A stretch of DNA of 64,000 nucleotides from assembly GCA_903827245.1 (NCBI GenBank), contig CAIKHO010000048.1:62001-126000 (forward strand). The letters are read 5' to 3'. The stretch comes from an uncultured Opitutia bacterium (lineage in GTDB: Bacteria; Verrucomicrobiota; Verrucomicrobiia; Opitutales; Opitutaceae). Each line of letters starts with the position of its first letter. Position 1 is the stretch's first letter. The notes beneath the pieces are model-generated. The model was not told the origin of the DNA and searched no databases. It saw nothing but the letters and a program-made list of their open reading frames with translations. The position numbers and the translations under genes were made by a program. Positions 27,529 to 35,984 of the stretch are shown piece after piece.

Positions 27529-27783
27529 ATGCCCACTGAAAAAGGCCGAACCTTCGTTACGCAGAGCATCTCGTTCCATCCTGATCTGCTGGGCCGGGCC
27601 AAGCAGCGCGCCGAACGGTTGGGCCTGCCCTTCAGCACCTATGTGCAAAAATGCATCGAGAAGGACCTGACCGCGCGCGACCCCATTGTTTTCAACGAGC
27701 GCGACTCGCCCGAATTGCTGGCCGCGGAAGATCCTCCTGTCGACAAGCCCGGCCGCCGGTCTTCCTCACCTCGGGCGCGCTGA
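27529..27783 (+). CDS. Ribbon-helix-helix-type small protein
   Basis: An 84-residue protein from MPTEKGRTFVTQSISFHPDLL. The strand TQSISFHPDLLGRAKQRAER followed by LGLPFSTYVQKCIEKDL fits a ribbon-helix-helix fold. The C-terminal 35 residues are Pro, Ser and Arg rich and unstructured in appearance. The frame is open to 27475, but the ATG at 27529 gives the natural domain start. It is divergent from the 58-codon ribbon-helix-helix gene. Local regulator, target unknown. Confidence 0.6.
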   Translation: MPTEKGRTFVTQSISFHPDLLGRAKQRAERLGLPFSTYVQKCIEKDLTARDPIVFNERDSPELLAAEDPPVDKPGRRSSSPRAR

Positions 27784-27892
27784 GCGGCCGCCCGGCCTCG
27801 CCAAATCCAGGTGGTTCGCGCAGGTTTGAAAATGGCGCATCCACCCGCCGGCCTTGCCCGTAACAGGGCCGTAGCTATTGTCCCGCTCCAGC

Positions 27893-28789
27893 ATGCAGTC
27901 CTGCCTTTACGAGTGCCATGTCATGCACCGACGCTTTCTTCCCAAGGCGCATCGGTTCGTTTATCGCATCTTCCTTTTCGCCGTCGATCTGGACGAACTC
28001 GATACTCTCCATCGGCGACTGGCGCTTTTCTCACTCAAGCGTCCGAACCTTTACGCCTTTTTTGACCGGGATTACCTGCCCACCGGCGAAAAGCTGCACA
28101 ACCGCCAGCCGGCCGACCCTGCACCCTCCACCCCCGGCTCGTCTCTCAAGCAGCGCGTCACCGATTATCTCACCACCCGCGGCGTAGACCTGTCGGGTGG
28201 CCGTGTGATGCTCGTCACGCTGCCCCGGGTCGCCGGCTATCTTTTCAATCCGGTCTCATTTTATTTTTGCTATGACCGCTCCGGTGCCCCAGTCGCGACG
28301 CTCGCCGAGGTGACCAACACCTTCAAGGAGATGAAGCCGTACTTCCTGGGCCCACAAACCCGGGACGGGGCGGACGGTGGGTTCCGGCTCCGCGTTCCGA
28401 AGTATTTCTACGTTTCCCCTTACTCGGACGTCGATGTGGATTTTGATTTTAACCTTCATCCGCCCGGCGAACGGCTTTCGGTCCAGATCGATGATTATGC
28501 CGGGGAGGCCCGCATGCTCACGAGCACGCTCACGGGCCCGCGCCGTGAGCTGACGGACGCCAGACTGGCGTGGTTTACGCTGAAATACCCGCTGATCACC
28601 CTGCGGGTCATCTCGCTCATTCACTGGCACGCCCTGCTGCTCTGGTTGAAGCGCGTCCCATGGTTTGCCAAGTCCGGCCGCCCCAGGGACCAGCGCGCCC
28701 TGCACCGTCCCCACTCCTCCATCGCCCACGCGGCCCCCGCTGAACCCGTCTGCACCTCACCTTCGGTCCTCAAGGGCGGCAATTCCTAG
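27893..28789 (+). CDS. DUF1365 family protein
   Basis: A 298-residue member of DUF1365, a family of unknown biochemistry nearly always found beside CFA-synthase-like methyltransferases and an FAD oxidoreductase. The start MQSCLYECHVMHRRFLPKAH is typical. Family segments are YLFNPVSFYFCYDRSG, EVTNTFKEMKPYFLG, KYFYVSPYSDVDVDFDF and the late LITLRVISLIHWHALLLWLK. It lies directly upstream of the first CFA-like gene (25-bp gap). It presumably acts on membrane acyl chains with its neighbours. Confidence 0.88.
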   Translation: MQSCLYECHVMHRRFLPKAHRFVYRIFLFAVDLDELDTLHRRLALFSLKRPNLYAFFDRDYLPTGEKLHNRQPADPAPSTPGSSLKQRVTDYLTTRGVDLSGGRVMLVTLPRVAGYLFNPVSFYFCYDRSGAPVATLAEVTNTFKEMKPYFLGPQTRDGADGGFRLRVPKYFYVSPYSDVDVDFDFNLHPPGERLSVQIDDYAGEARMLTSTLTGPRRELTDARLAWFTLKYPLITLRVISLIHWHALLLWLKRVPWFAKSGRPRDQRALHRPHSSIAHAAPAEPVCTSPSVLKGGNS

Positions 28790-28814
28790 CTCCATCTTAC
28801 ACGTTGAACGTCAC

Positions 28815-30113
28815 ATGACCCATCCGCCCTCGAACTCCACGACCGCACCCGCCTTTGCCGAGCGCGCCCCGCCTTCCGCCTTCCGGGCCGCTGCGCTCAA
28901 TGCGTTCGCCAACATGAAACGGGGCCATCTGCGCTTTGAGCTGCCCGACGGGACCGTCCGCGATTTCGGCGACCACGCCGATGCCCAGGCACGTGCCCTG
29001 CCGCTCGGCCTGCCAGCGGCAGCCCACATCCGGGTGCGGCGCGAGGTGTTTTTTAGAAAATGCGTGCTGGCGGGTGACATCGGGTTCGCCGAGTCGTTCA
29101 TCGACGGCGACTGGGAAACCCCCAATCTCACCGCGGTCGTGGCCTGGTTCATCCTGAATCTCGACGACGCCCCCACGCTTTCGGGCTCGCAGAAAGCCCG
29201 CTCATTCCTGCTCAACTCACTGCGCATTGCCAACCGCCTGGGCCACGTCCTCCGTCCCAACTCCCGGGCCAACGCCGGCCGCAACATCCGCGAGCATTAC
29301 GATCTCTCCAACGATTTCTTCGCCCTCTTCCTGGACCCGTCGATGATGTACTCCGGAGCGAAATGGACGCAGCCCGGCCTGACCCTCGAGCAGGCCCAGT
29401 GCGAGAAAAACGACGCCCTCTGCCGCAAGCTCCGCCTCGCGCCCTCCGACCACGTGCTCGAGATCGGCACCGGCTGGGGCGGCTGGTCGCTCCATGCCGC
29501 GCAAAGGTACGGCTGCCGCGTGACCACCGTCACAATTTCACGCGAACAGCATGAACTCGCGAGCCGGCGCATCGCCGCGGCCGGCCTGGCCGACCGGGTC
29601 GATGTGCAACTCCGGGACTATCGCGACCTGCAGGGCCGATTCGACAAGGTGGTCTCCATCGAAATGATGGAGGCCATCGGGCATCGTTACCTGCCGGAGT
29701 TTGGCGCCGTCCTCGATCGCGTGCTCAAACGCGACGGGCTCCTCGCGCTCCAGTTCATCACCTGCCCCGATGCGCGTTACGAGCAGTTCCGCCGCGGCAT
29801 CGATTTTATCCAGAAGCACATCTTCCCCGGTTCGCTCCTCCTCTCGCTCAACCGCGTGAACAACCTGCTGACCGAGGCCGGCGGGTTTACCCTGCATGAG
29901 ATGGACGACCTGGGCCAGGACTACGCCCGCACCCTTCGGCTCTGGCATGAAAACTTCCGCGCCCGTCTCGAGCAGGTGCAGGCCCTGGGCTTCGACGAGC
30001 GATTCATCCGCAAATGGACCTACTACCTCGGCTACTGCGAGGCGGCGTTCGCCCTGCGCAATATCTCCGTCGTGCAAACGCTGCATTCCCGGGCCAACAA
30101 CCTGAGTTTTTGA
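28815..30113 (+). CDS. Cyclopropane-fatty-acyl-phospholipid synthase-like methyltransferase 1
   Basis: A 432-residue SAM-dependent enzyme of the CFA/mycolic acid cyclopropane synthase family, which adds a methylene or methyl group to acyl double bonds in membrane phospholipids. An N-terminal lipid-interaction domain (about 25-130) is followed by NIREHYDLSNDFFALFLDPSMMYS and the SAM motif VLEIGTGWGGWSLHAA. VVSIEMMEAIGHRY and YEQFRRGIDFIQKHIFPG follow. The usual Cys near the substrate pocket (FITC) is present. The frame is open upstream into DUF1365, but ATG 28815 fits the family. Confidence 0.9.
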   Translation: MTHPPSNSTTAPAFAERAPPSAFRAAALNAFANMKRGHLRFELPDGTVRDFGDHADAQARALPLGLPAAAHIRVRREVFFRKCVLAGDIGFAESFIDGDWETPNLTAVVAWFILNLDDAPTLSGSQKARSFLLNSLRIANRLGHVLRPNSRANAGRNIREHYDLSNDFFALFLDPSMMYSGAKWTQPGLTLEQAQCEKNDALCRKLRLAPSDHVLEIGTGWGGWSLHAAQRYGCRVTTVTISREQHELASRRIAAAGLADRVDVQLRDYRDLQGRFDKVVSIEMMEAIGHRYLPEFGAVLDRVLKRDGLLALQFITCPDARYEQFRRGIDFIQKHIFPGSLLLSLNRVNNLLTEAGGFTLHEMDDLGQDYARTLRLWHENFRARLEQVQALGFDERFIRKWTYYLGYCEAAFALRNISVVQTLHSRANNLSF

Positions 30114-30219
30114 CCATCCCGTCCTCCTCGTTTTTCTCCTGCGCCACGGGCTTGTCCCGCAAGCCGTGAGCCCGGGAAAAGCGATCGAGGCCAAGACGAA
30201 GTCGACGGTTTCCAACCCC

Positions 30220-30627
30220 ATGATCCTCTTCCTCCGGGCTCTTTGCCTCATCGTCATCGCCTCGATGCTCTGGGTTACCAGTTGGGCGAGCCTGCAATGC
30301 CCGCTTTTCGCCGTGCCGCGCAGCGTGTTCACCCATCCCTGGTTCATCGCCACGATGTTCGATGCCTACTGGGGGTTCACCACGTTTTTTGTCTGGGTCT
30401 GTTACAAGCAGACGTCCTGGCTCGCCCGCCTCGCGTGGTTTTTGGCGATCATGCTGCTCGGTAACATCGCCATGTCGGCCTATTGCCTCAGTGAGCTCCT
30501 GCGCACGTCGCGCCATGGCCGGCTCGCGGAGGTGCTGACGGTCCGCCGCGAAGGCCCCGGCGCCCTCGGCATCGCCCTGGCCCTTTCCGGCGTGGCGGTG
30601 GTGGCACTCGGCTGGCCGCGCCCATGA
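30220..30627 (+). CDS. DUF1475-like membrane protein
   Basis: About 135 residues from MILFLRALCLIVIASML; a GTG at 30166 would add 18 residues. Three or four membrane segments are visible. PWFIATMFDAYWGFTTFFVW resembles the core of the DUF1475 family, a small membrane family also found in plants and with no known function. The stop overlaps the next start by 4 bp (ATGA), so it belongs to the same transcription unit as DUF2062, DUF1295 and the second CFA-like gene. Confidence 0.65.
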   Translation: MILFLRALCLIVIASMLWVTSWASLQCPLFAVPRSVFTHPWFIATMFDAYWGFTTFFVWVCYKQTSWLARLAWFLAIMLLGNIAMSAYCLSELLRTSRHGRLAEVLTVRREGPGALGIALALSGVAVVALGWPRP

Positions 30628-31238
30628 CCCGGGGATTTGTAACGCAGCTTGTGCCGGGACCGGCCGGTGTTCTATCATGGCTCTCCGTGCCTGATGCCGA
30701 CGCTCAACCCCCGCCCGCCCCACCGCGCACCTTCTGGCAGCGGCGCGTCCGCGATCCCATCGTCGCGCAGCTCACGCAGGGCATGACCCCGGAAAAAATC
30801 GCCGAGACGATCGCCATCGGCAGCTGCATCGCCCTTTTCCCCATCATCGGGGTGACAACCTCCCTGTGTTTCCTCGTCGCCGTGGTGCTCCGGCTCAACC
30901 AGCCGATCATCCAGCTCATCAACCAGGCCCTCTGGCCGGTGCACATCTCGGCGATCTATCTCTGCGTCCGGCTCGGCGAGACCCTCTTCGGTGCCCCCCA
31001 CCTGCGTTTCAGCATCAAGTACATGAACTCGTTGTTCTGGGATGATCGCACGATGTTTTTCCACCGGTTTGGCATGACCGCGCTCTATGCCATCGTCGCC
31101 TGGGCGTTGCTGGCCCCACTCTACATCGCCGCCGTCTATTACATCGCCCTTCCCCTGCTGCGCGAGATCGCCCGCCTGCGGGCGGAGGCGGCGGCCAAGG
31201 CCGCGGCCGCGAAGTCGTCCGAACACCCCGTGCCATGA
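30624..31238 (+). CDS. DUF2062 membrane protein
   Basis: A 204-residue protein with two to three membrane segments. The DUF2062 core is visible: FWQRRVRDPIVAQLTQGMTP, EKIAETIAIGSCIALFPIIG and LNQPIIQLINQALWPVHI. The tail is rich in Ala, Glu and Lys. Members often accompany lipid or glycosyl-transfer genes; the molecular role is unknown. It overlaps both neighbours by 4 bp, indicating coupled translation. Confidence 0.8.
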   Translation: MTRGFVTQLVPGPAGVLSWLSVPDADAQPPPAPPRTFWQRRVRDPIVAQLTQGMTPEKIAETIAIGSCIALFPIIGVTTSLCFLVAVVLRLNQPIIQLINQALWPVHISAIYLCVRLGETLFGAPHLRFSIKYMNSLFWDDRTMFFHRFGMTALYAIVAWALLAPLYIAAVYYIALPLLREIARLRAEAAAKAAAAKSSEHPVP

Positions 31239-32029
31239 GTCCCGCTTCTCTGCTGCTCGTCGCACTGGGATCGCTCTGCATCGTGTTCGCTTTGCTGTAT
31301 GGGGTGGCCCGCCGCATCGATAACTACGGCATCGTGGATATCGCGTGGTCCTATGCGTTCGGCGCCCTGGCGGGGTTTTACGCCCTGCTCGGCCCGGGCT
31401 GGCCTGCCCGCCGGGCACTAATTGCCGCCCTGGCCGTCGTCTGGAGCCTGAGGCTGGGTACTCATCTCTTCATCCGGGTCATGGGCCACCATCCGGTCGA
31501 GGACGGCCGCTACCAGCAGCTGCGCAAGGACTGGGCCCATGACTTTGCCTCGAAGATGTTCGGTTTTTTCCAGATGCAGGCAGGATCGGTCGTCCTGCTG
31601 GGCCTGGCGTTCTTCGTGTCATGCGTGAATGCGGCGCCGGCCCTTCACCCCATCGAAATCGCCGCCACCGCGCTTTGGCTCGTCGCCATCAGCGGCGAGG
31701 CCCTAGCCGACTTCCAGCTCGCCGCGTTCAAGCGCAATCCGGCCTCCAAAGGCCGTGTCTGCGATTCAGGGCTGTGGCACTACAGCCGGCATCCGAACTA
31801 TTTTTTCGAGTGGCTCGTCTGGGTGGCCTATTTTGTCTTCGCGCTCGCCTCACCGTGGGGTTGGGTCGCGATTATCGGCCCCGCCAGCATCCTTTACCTC
31901 CTGCTGCGCGTAACAGGGATACCCATGACCGAGGAACAGAGCATCCGGAGCCGGGGCGACGCCTATCGCCGCTACCAGCAGACCACGAGTGCCTTCGTGC
32001 CATGGTTTCCCCGGAAACCCAGCGCATGA
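31235..32029 (+). CDS. DUF1295 / steroid 5-alpha-reductase-like membrane enzyme
   Basis: A 264-residue polytopic protein with about six membrane segments. The family hallmark near the C-terminus is present: GLWHYSRHPNYFFEWLVWVA, then PMTEEQSIRSRGDAYRRYQQ. This fold covers isoprenylcysteine-type methyltransferases and NADPH-dependent sterol or enoyl reductases. The adjacent CFA-like methyltransferases suggest it reduces or modifies the same acyl intermediate. It overlaps the next gene by 4 bp. Confidence 0.85.
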   Translation: MSPASLLLVALGSLCIVFALLYGVARRIDNYGIVDIAWSYAFGALAGFYALLGPGWPARRALIAALAVVWSLRLGTHLFIRVMGHHPVEDGRYQQLRKDWAHDFASKMFGFFQMQAGSVVLLGLAFFVSCVNAAPALHPIEIAATALWLVAISGEALADFQLAAFKRNPASKGRVCDSGLWHYSRHPNYFFEWLVWVAYFVFALASPWGWVAIIGPASILYLLLRVTGIPMTEEQSIRSRGDAYRRYQQTTSAFVPWFPRKPSA

Positions 32030-33054
32030 TTGATTCACTGCTCGAAAAAAACCTCCTCCCCGACTGGCTGATCCGACGCGGCATCCGCCGCCTGCTAGCG
32101 CAGCGGCTTCGCGATGAGACCCTGCCCACCCCCGCCGCCCAGCAGGCCAGGTTGCTCGGCTATGTCGCCGACTTGAAGATCCGCCCCATCGCGGAGGACA
32201 CGCAGGCGGCGAACACCCAGCACTACGAGGTGCCGACACCCTTCTACCAGTACTGCTTGGGCCGGCGCCTGAAGTACTCCGGCTGCCTCTACCCGACCGG
32301 GACCGAGACCCTCGACCAGGCCGAGGAAGCCATGCTCGGGCTCTACGCCGAGCGCGCCGAGTTGGCCGATGGCCAGGCCATCCTCGAGCTCGGCTGCGGC
32401 TGGGGCTCGTTCTCGCTCTACTTGGCGGAAAAATTCCCGCGGGCGAAAATCACCGGGGTCTCCAACTCGGGGACCCAGAAGGAATTCATCGATGGCGAGG
32501 CGAGGAAGCGCGGCCTGTCCAACCTCCGTATCATCACCTGCGACATGAATGTGTTCGATCTCGCGCCCAGCCAGTTCGACCGCGTCGTCTCGATCGAGAT
32601 GTTCGAGCACATGAAGAATTACCAGCGGCTGCTGGCCAATGTCGCACGCTGGCTGAAGCCCGGGGGGCTGCTGTTCGTGCACATCTTCACCCACCAACGC
32701 TTCGCCTATCACTTCGTCTCCCAGGGACCCGGCGACTGGATGTCGCGCTATTTTTTCACCGGGGGCCAGATGCCGTCCCACGACCTGCTCACGTATTTCC
32801 AGGATGACCTGAAGCTGGTGTCCGACTGGAAGGTCAACGGCACCCATTACCAGAAGACCGCCGAGCACTGGCTGCAGAGCATGGACCGCCACAAAACTGA
32901 GATCCTCCCGCTCTTCGCCGCCACCTACGGGCGGGATCAGGCGGTGAAGTGGTGGGCCTACTGGAGAATTTTCTACATGAGCTGCGCCGAGCTCTGGGGT
33001 TATCGGGGCGGGAAGGAATGGATCGTGAGCCATTATCTTTTTCGTCGTCCCTGA
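32026..33054 (+). CDS. CFA-synthase-like SAM methyltransferase 2
   Basis: A 342-residue second member of the CFA/methyltransferase family. The start ATG 32026 overlaps the DUF1295 stop (ATGA); an ATG at 32002 is possible. It has QHYEVPTPFYQYCLGRRLKY, the SAM motif ILELGCGWGSFSLYLAEKFP, VVSIEMFEHMKNYQRLL and FVHIFTHQRFAYHFV. Residues GKEWIVSHYLF close the protein. It lacks the long N-terminal lipid domain of true CFA synthases, so it is probably a different methylation step from the enzyme at 28815. It ends the run of overlapping genes. Confidence 0.88.
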   Translation: MIDSLLEKNLLPDWLIRRGIRRLLAQRLRDETLPTPAAQQARLLGYVADLKIRPIAEDTQAANTQHYEVPTPFYQYCLGRRLKYSGCLYPTGTETLDQAEEAMLGLYAERAELADGQAILELGCGWGSFSLYLAEKFPRAKITGVSNSGTQKEFIDGEARKRGLSNLRIITCDMNVFDLAPSQFDRVVSIEMFEHMKNYQRLLANVARWLKPGGLLFVHIFTHQRFAYHFVSQGPGDWMSRYFFTGGQMPSHDLLTYFQDDLKLVSDWKVNGTHYQKTAEHWLQSMDRHKTEILPLFAATYGRDQAVKWWAYWRIFYMSCAELWGYRGGKEWIVSHYLFRRP

Positions 33055-33104
33055 AGGCCGGCCTCTGGCAGTAAAGTCTCCACGGACCGCTGTCCGCCAC
33101 AGCC

Positions 33105-33914
33105 GTGAATCCTCCCAGAGACCCACTTGCTCGTCACAGGTACTGCGTGTCGTCATCCACTGGCGCCATTCTGATTCTTTGCTTGTCACTCGGCGCAACG
33201 CGATTGCCCGCCGCCACCGACGCTGACGCGCTCTTCCAGCAGGGCGTCGCAGCCGAGGGCCGGCTCGATACGCACCGCGCGCTGGAGCTGTTCATCGCCG
33301 CGGATCGGGCCCGGCCCAATGATGCACGGATCCTCCAGAAAATCGCCCGGCAATACTCCGACCTCATCGTCGACGTGCAGGACAACGGGGAGAAGCAACG
33401 CTGCGCGCGCCTGGCCCTCGATTATTCCCAGCGCGCGGTCCAGCTGGATCCAAAGGATCCTGTCAGCGTGCTTTCCCTGGCCGTGTGCCATGGCGAGCTC
33501 GCCGTCTACAGCGATCTCGAGACGAAGATCAAGTACTCGCGTTTCGTCAGGTAGGAAGCGGAACGCGCCCTGACCCTCGACCCGAACTATGCCTGGGCTC
33601 ATCATGTCCTCGGCCGCTGGCATTGCGAAGTCGCGTCGCTCGGCGCCACTGCCCGGATTTTCACCCGGGTTTTCTACGGCGGCCTGCCTGGCGCGTCCTG
33701 CACGGAGGCCATCTCGCACCTGCGGCGCGCGGTCGAGCTCGAGCCCGGCGAGCTCGAGCACCAGCTGGAACTCGGCTTCGCCTATCTGGCCGACGGACAG
33801 AAGGACCACGCCCGCACCCAGTTTGAGCGCGGTCTCGGCATGCCTTCGCGGGAAAAACACGATGAGGCCGCCAAGGCGCGCGCCCGCGAAGCCCTGGCCG
33901 CGCTCGGCCCCTGA
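33105..33914 (+). pseudogene. TPR-domain secreted protein gene split by in-frame TAG
   Basis: The GTG start gives a signal peptide (GAILILCLSLGATRLPA) and a TPR-rich region like eukaryotic RMD1-type and bacterial TPR proteins. TAG at 33552-33554 interrupts it, but the same frame continues without another stop to TGA 33912-33914. The continuation is clearly the same protein (EAERALTLDPNYAWAHHVLG, then RRAVELEPGELEHQLELGFA). One base change in a Glu, Gln or Lys codon would explain the TAG. It may be a recent mutation, a sequencing or assembly error, or, less likely, a suppressed codon. Confidence 0.8.
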
Positions 33915-33939
33915 TCCCGGGCGCACCGCCCGGCGCCCA

Positions 33940-34728
33940 TCAGGCGCGGCGGCCCGCGGGAAACTTGCGCAGGTATTTCAGCGCCACTTCAAACTCCTGC
34001 GGCAACGGGGCGTTCAAGGAGAGGGGCTCGCGGGTGTCCGGATGCTTGATCGTCAGCCCGCTCGCGTGCAGCGCCAGGCGCGTGATGAGCGGCTTCTCCT
34101 CGTCCCGGCCTTTGTAACGCCGCTTCAGGTCGGACAGGAGGAGCTTGATTTCCGGATCGCCATAAAACGGGTCGTTCAGAATCGGCGCGCCCACACCCGC
34201 AAGATGAACCCGGATCTGATGGGTGCGCCCGGTCAGCGGCCGGCACTCGACGAACGCAAAGCGCCCGTGGTGCTCCAGCACCCGGAATTCCGTCAGGCTC
34301 GGTTTGCCGCCGCGCTTTTTGAAGATCCGCATCCGCCCCGGCTGCCGCTCATCCTCCCCCAGGGCCAGATCCACCGTAAACGCCGCGGGCAGGCCGCCCT
34401 CCGGCGTCCGGGCGGGTGCCACGACCTTCATCGCCTGGTCGGTCGGGAGGACCACGACGAGGGCATGATAAATCTTGCCGACGGTCTTCGATTGGAACTG
34501 CCCGCTAAGGAAATCCAGCGCCGGCTTGGTTTTCGCACAGAGGAGCAGGCCGCTGGTATCCGCATCGAGGCGGTGCACGTTGGCCACCCCGTGCCCCAGC
34601 CTGGCGTGCACCAGGCCCATCAGGTTCTCCTTCTCCTTGTCCCATCGGTCGGGCGCAACGAGCATGCCGCTCGGCTTGTCGAACGCGATCAGGGCGGCGT
34701 CCTCGTAGATGACCGGGGGGAGTGGCAT
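33940..34728 (-). CDS. RluA-family pseudouridine synthase
   Basis: A 262-residue enzyme that isomerises uridine to pseudouridine in rRNA or tRNA. The catalytic Asp is in ANVHRLDADTSGLLLCAKT. The family motifs FDKPSGMLVAP, the later GRTHQIRVHLAGVGAPILND and RLALHASGLTIKHP are present. It has no S4 domain. The start MPLPPVIYEDAALIAFDK is chosen because the extra upstream residues lack homology. The RNA target cannot be assigned. Confidence 0.9.
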   Translation of the reverse strand: MPLPPVIYEDAALIAFDKPSGMLVAPDRWDKEKENLMGLVHARLGHGVANVHRLDADTSGLLLCAKTKPALDFLSGQFQSKTVGKIYHALVVVLPTDQAMKVVAPARTPEGGLPAAFTVDLALGEDERQPGRMRIFKKRGGKPSLTEFRVLEHHGRFAFVECRPLTGRTHQIRVHLAGVGAPILNDPFYGDPEIKLLLSDLKRRYKGRDEEKPLITRLALHASGLTIKHPDTREPLSLNAPLPQEFEVALKYLRKFPAGRRA

Positions 34729-34829
34729 GCGGGGCGGCCTTTCTCGCCTTGAAGGGAACCGCACGCAAAGGGAAAAGTCACAGGCCCGTGCCACATCGGT
34801 GAAATCCCCGTGTCGGTCGTGGATTGCCT

Positions 34830-34842
34830 TTGCCTGTAGAAT
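34830..34842 (+). promoter_or_regulatory. Candidate promoter element TTGCCTGTAGAAT
   Basis: A 13-mer 32 bp upstream of the hydrolase-GH3 pair. The same motif with one pyrimidine change (TTGCCCGTAGAAT, 39591-39603) lies upstream of the YggS gene. TAGAAT could be a -10 box. Confidence 0.35.
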
Positions 34843-34874
34843 TCACCATCTAACAACCTGCTCGCATCAACCCT

Positions 34875-35984
34875 ATGCCTGCGCTCGGTCTATCACCCGC
34901 CCTGCACATGCTGGCGCAGTTGCAGCCCGCCCTCTCGATCCGGACGTTCCTCCGGACCGCCAGCTACAGGCTGCGTCCGCCCCGCCCCGTGCCATTTTCA
35001 CCCACCGTGCGGCACGCCCAGGAGGCGGTGCTCGAAAGCGGCCGCGCCGAATTGCGCCAGAAATCCACCGTCCTGCACGAACAGCGCAAGGGCGGCGTGC
35101 CCACCATTGTGCTCGGGGGCTTCGTGCCGGACGCCACCGAGCAGGTCTATCTCCTGCGCGGCCGCCTGCTGGAGCATGGCAGCCTGTATTACTTCAACTA
35201 TTCGCGCCACGGTTTCTCGCTCGACCTGTTCTGCGCGCAACTTGACGACCTCGTGGAGGAGCTGGTCACCCTGCATGGCCAGCAACCCGTCCTGTTCACC
35301 GTGAGCTTCGGCTGCGGCCTGCTCCTGGAGTGGCTCCACCGCGCGCGCCGCGCCGGGCGGAACCGGCCCGCGCTCGGCGGCGTGATCCTCGTCAGCCCCG
35401 TCGCGTGCGTCGAGGACCTCCTCGAGCCCGGAGCCCCCAAGCCCACCACCCTGCTGGGGCGCGCGGTCAAACCCTACATCGAGGCCGACGGGCCCGTCAG
35501 CGCCGGGGGCATCGAAAAGTCCCGGATGGTTTTCACGAAAATGTTCGAGGCCGGCGCGCAAAACAAGGATCTGCTGCACACCCTCATGACCAAGGGGGAG
35601 CTGGAACGCCTGCGCGATGGGGTACTGGCCACGATCCGAAACATCGATGCCGTGGGCGCCTGCGAACGCATGCAAGCGCTCCGCGGCATGCCGGGACCGG
35701 CCGGTTATTTTTCACCCGAGGTCCTGCCGTTGAGCGACGCACCCACGCTCATCCTCTACGCCGAGAAGGAGGGCTCGGTGATCACCGCGAACTCGCCCAC
35801 GCGTTTTGCCTTGGAGCGCGCGCCACGCGCCTATTTCTCCGACGTCTCGGTGCAGGTGGTCACCAACCCCCGCGGGAACCCGGTCCAGCACGCCTCACTT
35901 ATTTTCCATGTTTTTAACTTCCTGCCCCCGCTCAAGGCGTTCTACCGGCGGCTAAAAAAGGGTAAGCTCCGCGAGGCCGCTTGA
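34875..35984 (+). CDS. Alpha/beta-hydrolase-like protein coupled to GH3
   Basis: A 369-residue protein. VPTIVLGGFVPDATEQVYLL followed by LYYFNYSRHGFSLDLFCAQL resembles the start of an alpha/beta-hydrolase core. VLFTVSFGCGLLLEWLHRAR would be the nucleophile elbow, with Ser in SFG but without the first Gly of GxSxG. An acid (TLILYAEKEGSVITAN) and a late His (NPVQHASLIFHVF) are placed as expected for a triad. The stop overlaps the GH3 start (TTGA), so the two proteins probably share one pathway. Substrate unknown. Confidence 0.6.
   Translation: MPALGLSPALHMLAQLQPALSIRTFLRTASYRLRPPRPVPFSPTVRHAQEAVLESGRAELRQKSTVLHEQRKGGVPTIVLGGFVPDATEQVYLLRGRLLEHGSLYYFNYSRHGFSLDLFCAQLDDLVEELVTLHGQQPVLFTVSFGCGLLLEWLHRARRAGRNRPALGGVILVSPVACVEDLLEPGAPKPTTLLGRAVKPYIEADGPVSAGGIEKSRMVFTKMFEAGAQNKDLLHTLMTKGELERLRDGVLATIRNIDAVGACERMQALRGMPGPAGYFSPEVLPLSDAPTLILYAEKEGSVITANSPTRFALERAPRAYFSDVSVQVVTNPRGNPVQHASLIFHVFNFLPPLKAFYRRLKKGKLREAA

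Noticed and set aside
27256-27783. Classical toxin-antitoxin pair
   Set aside because: Two RHH proteins are present but neither neighbour resembles a known toxin, and the genes are divergent.
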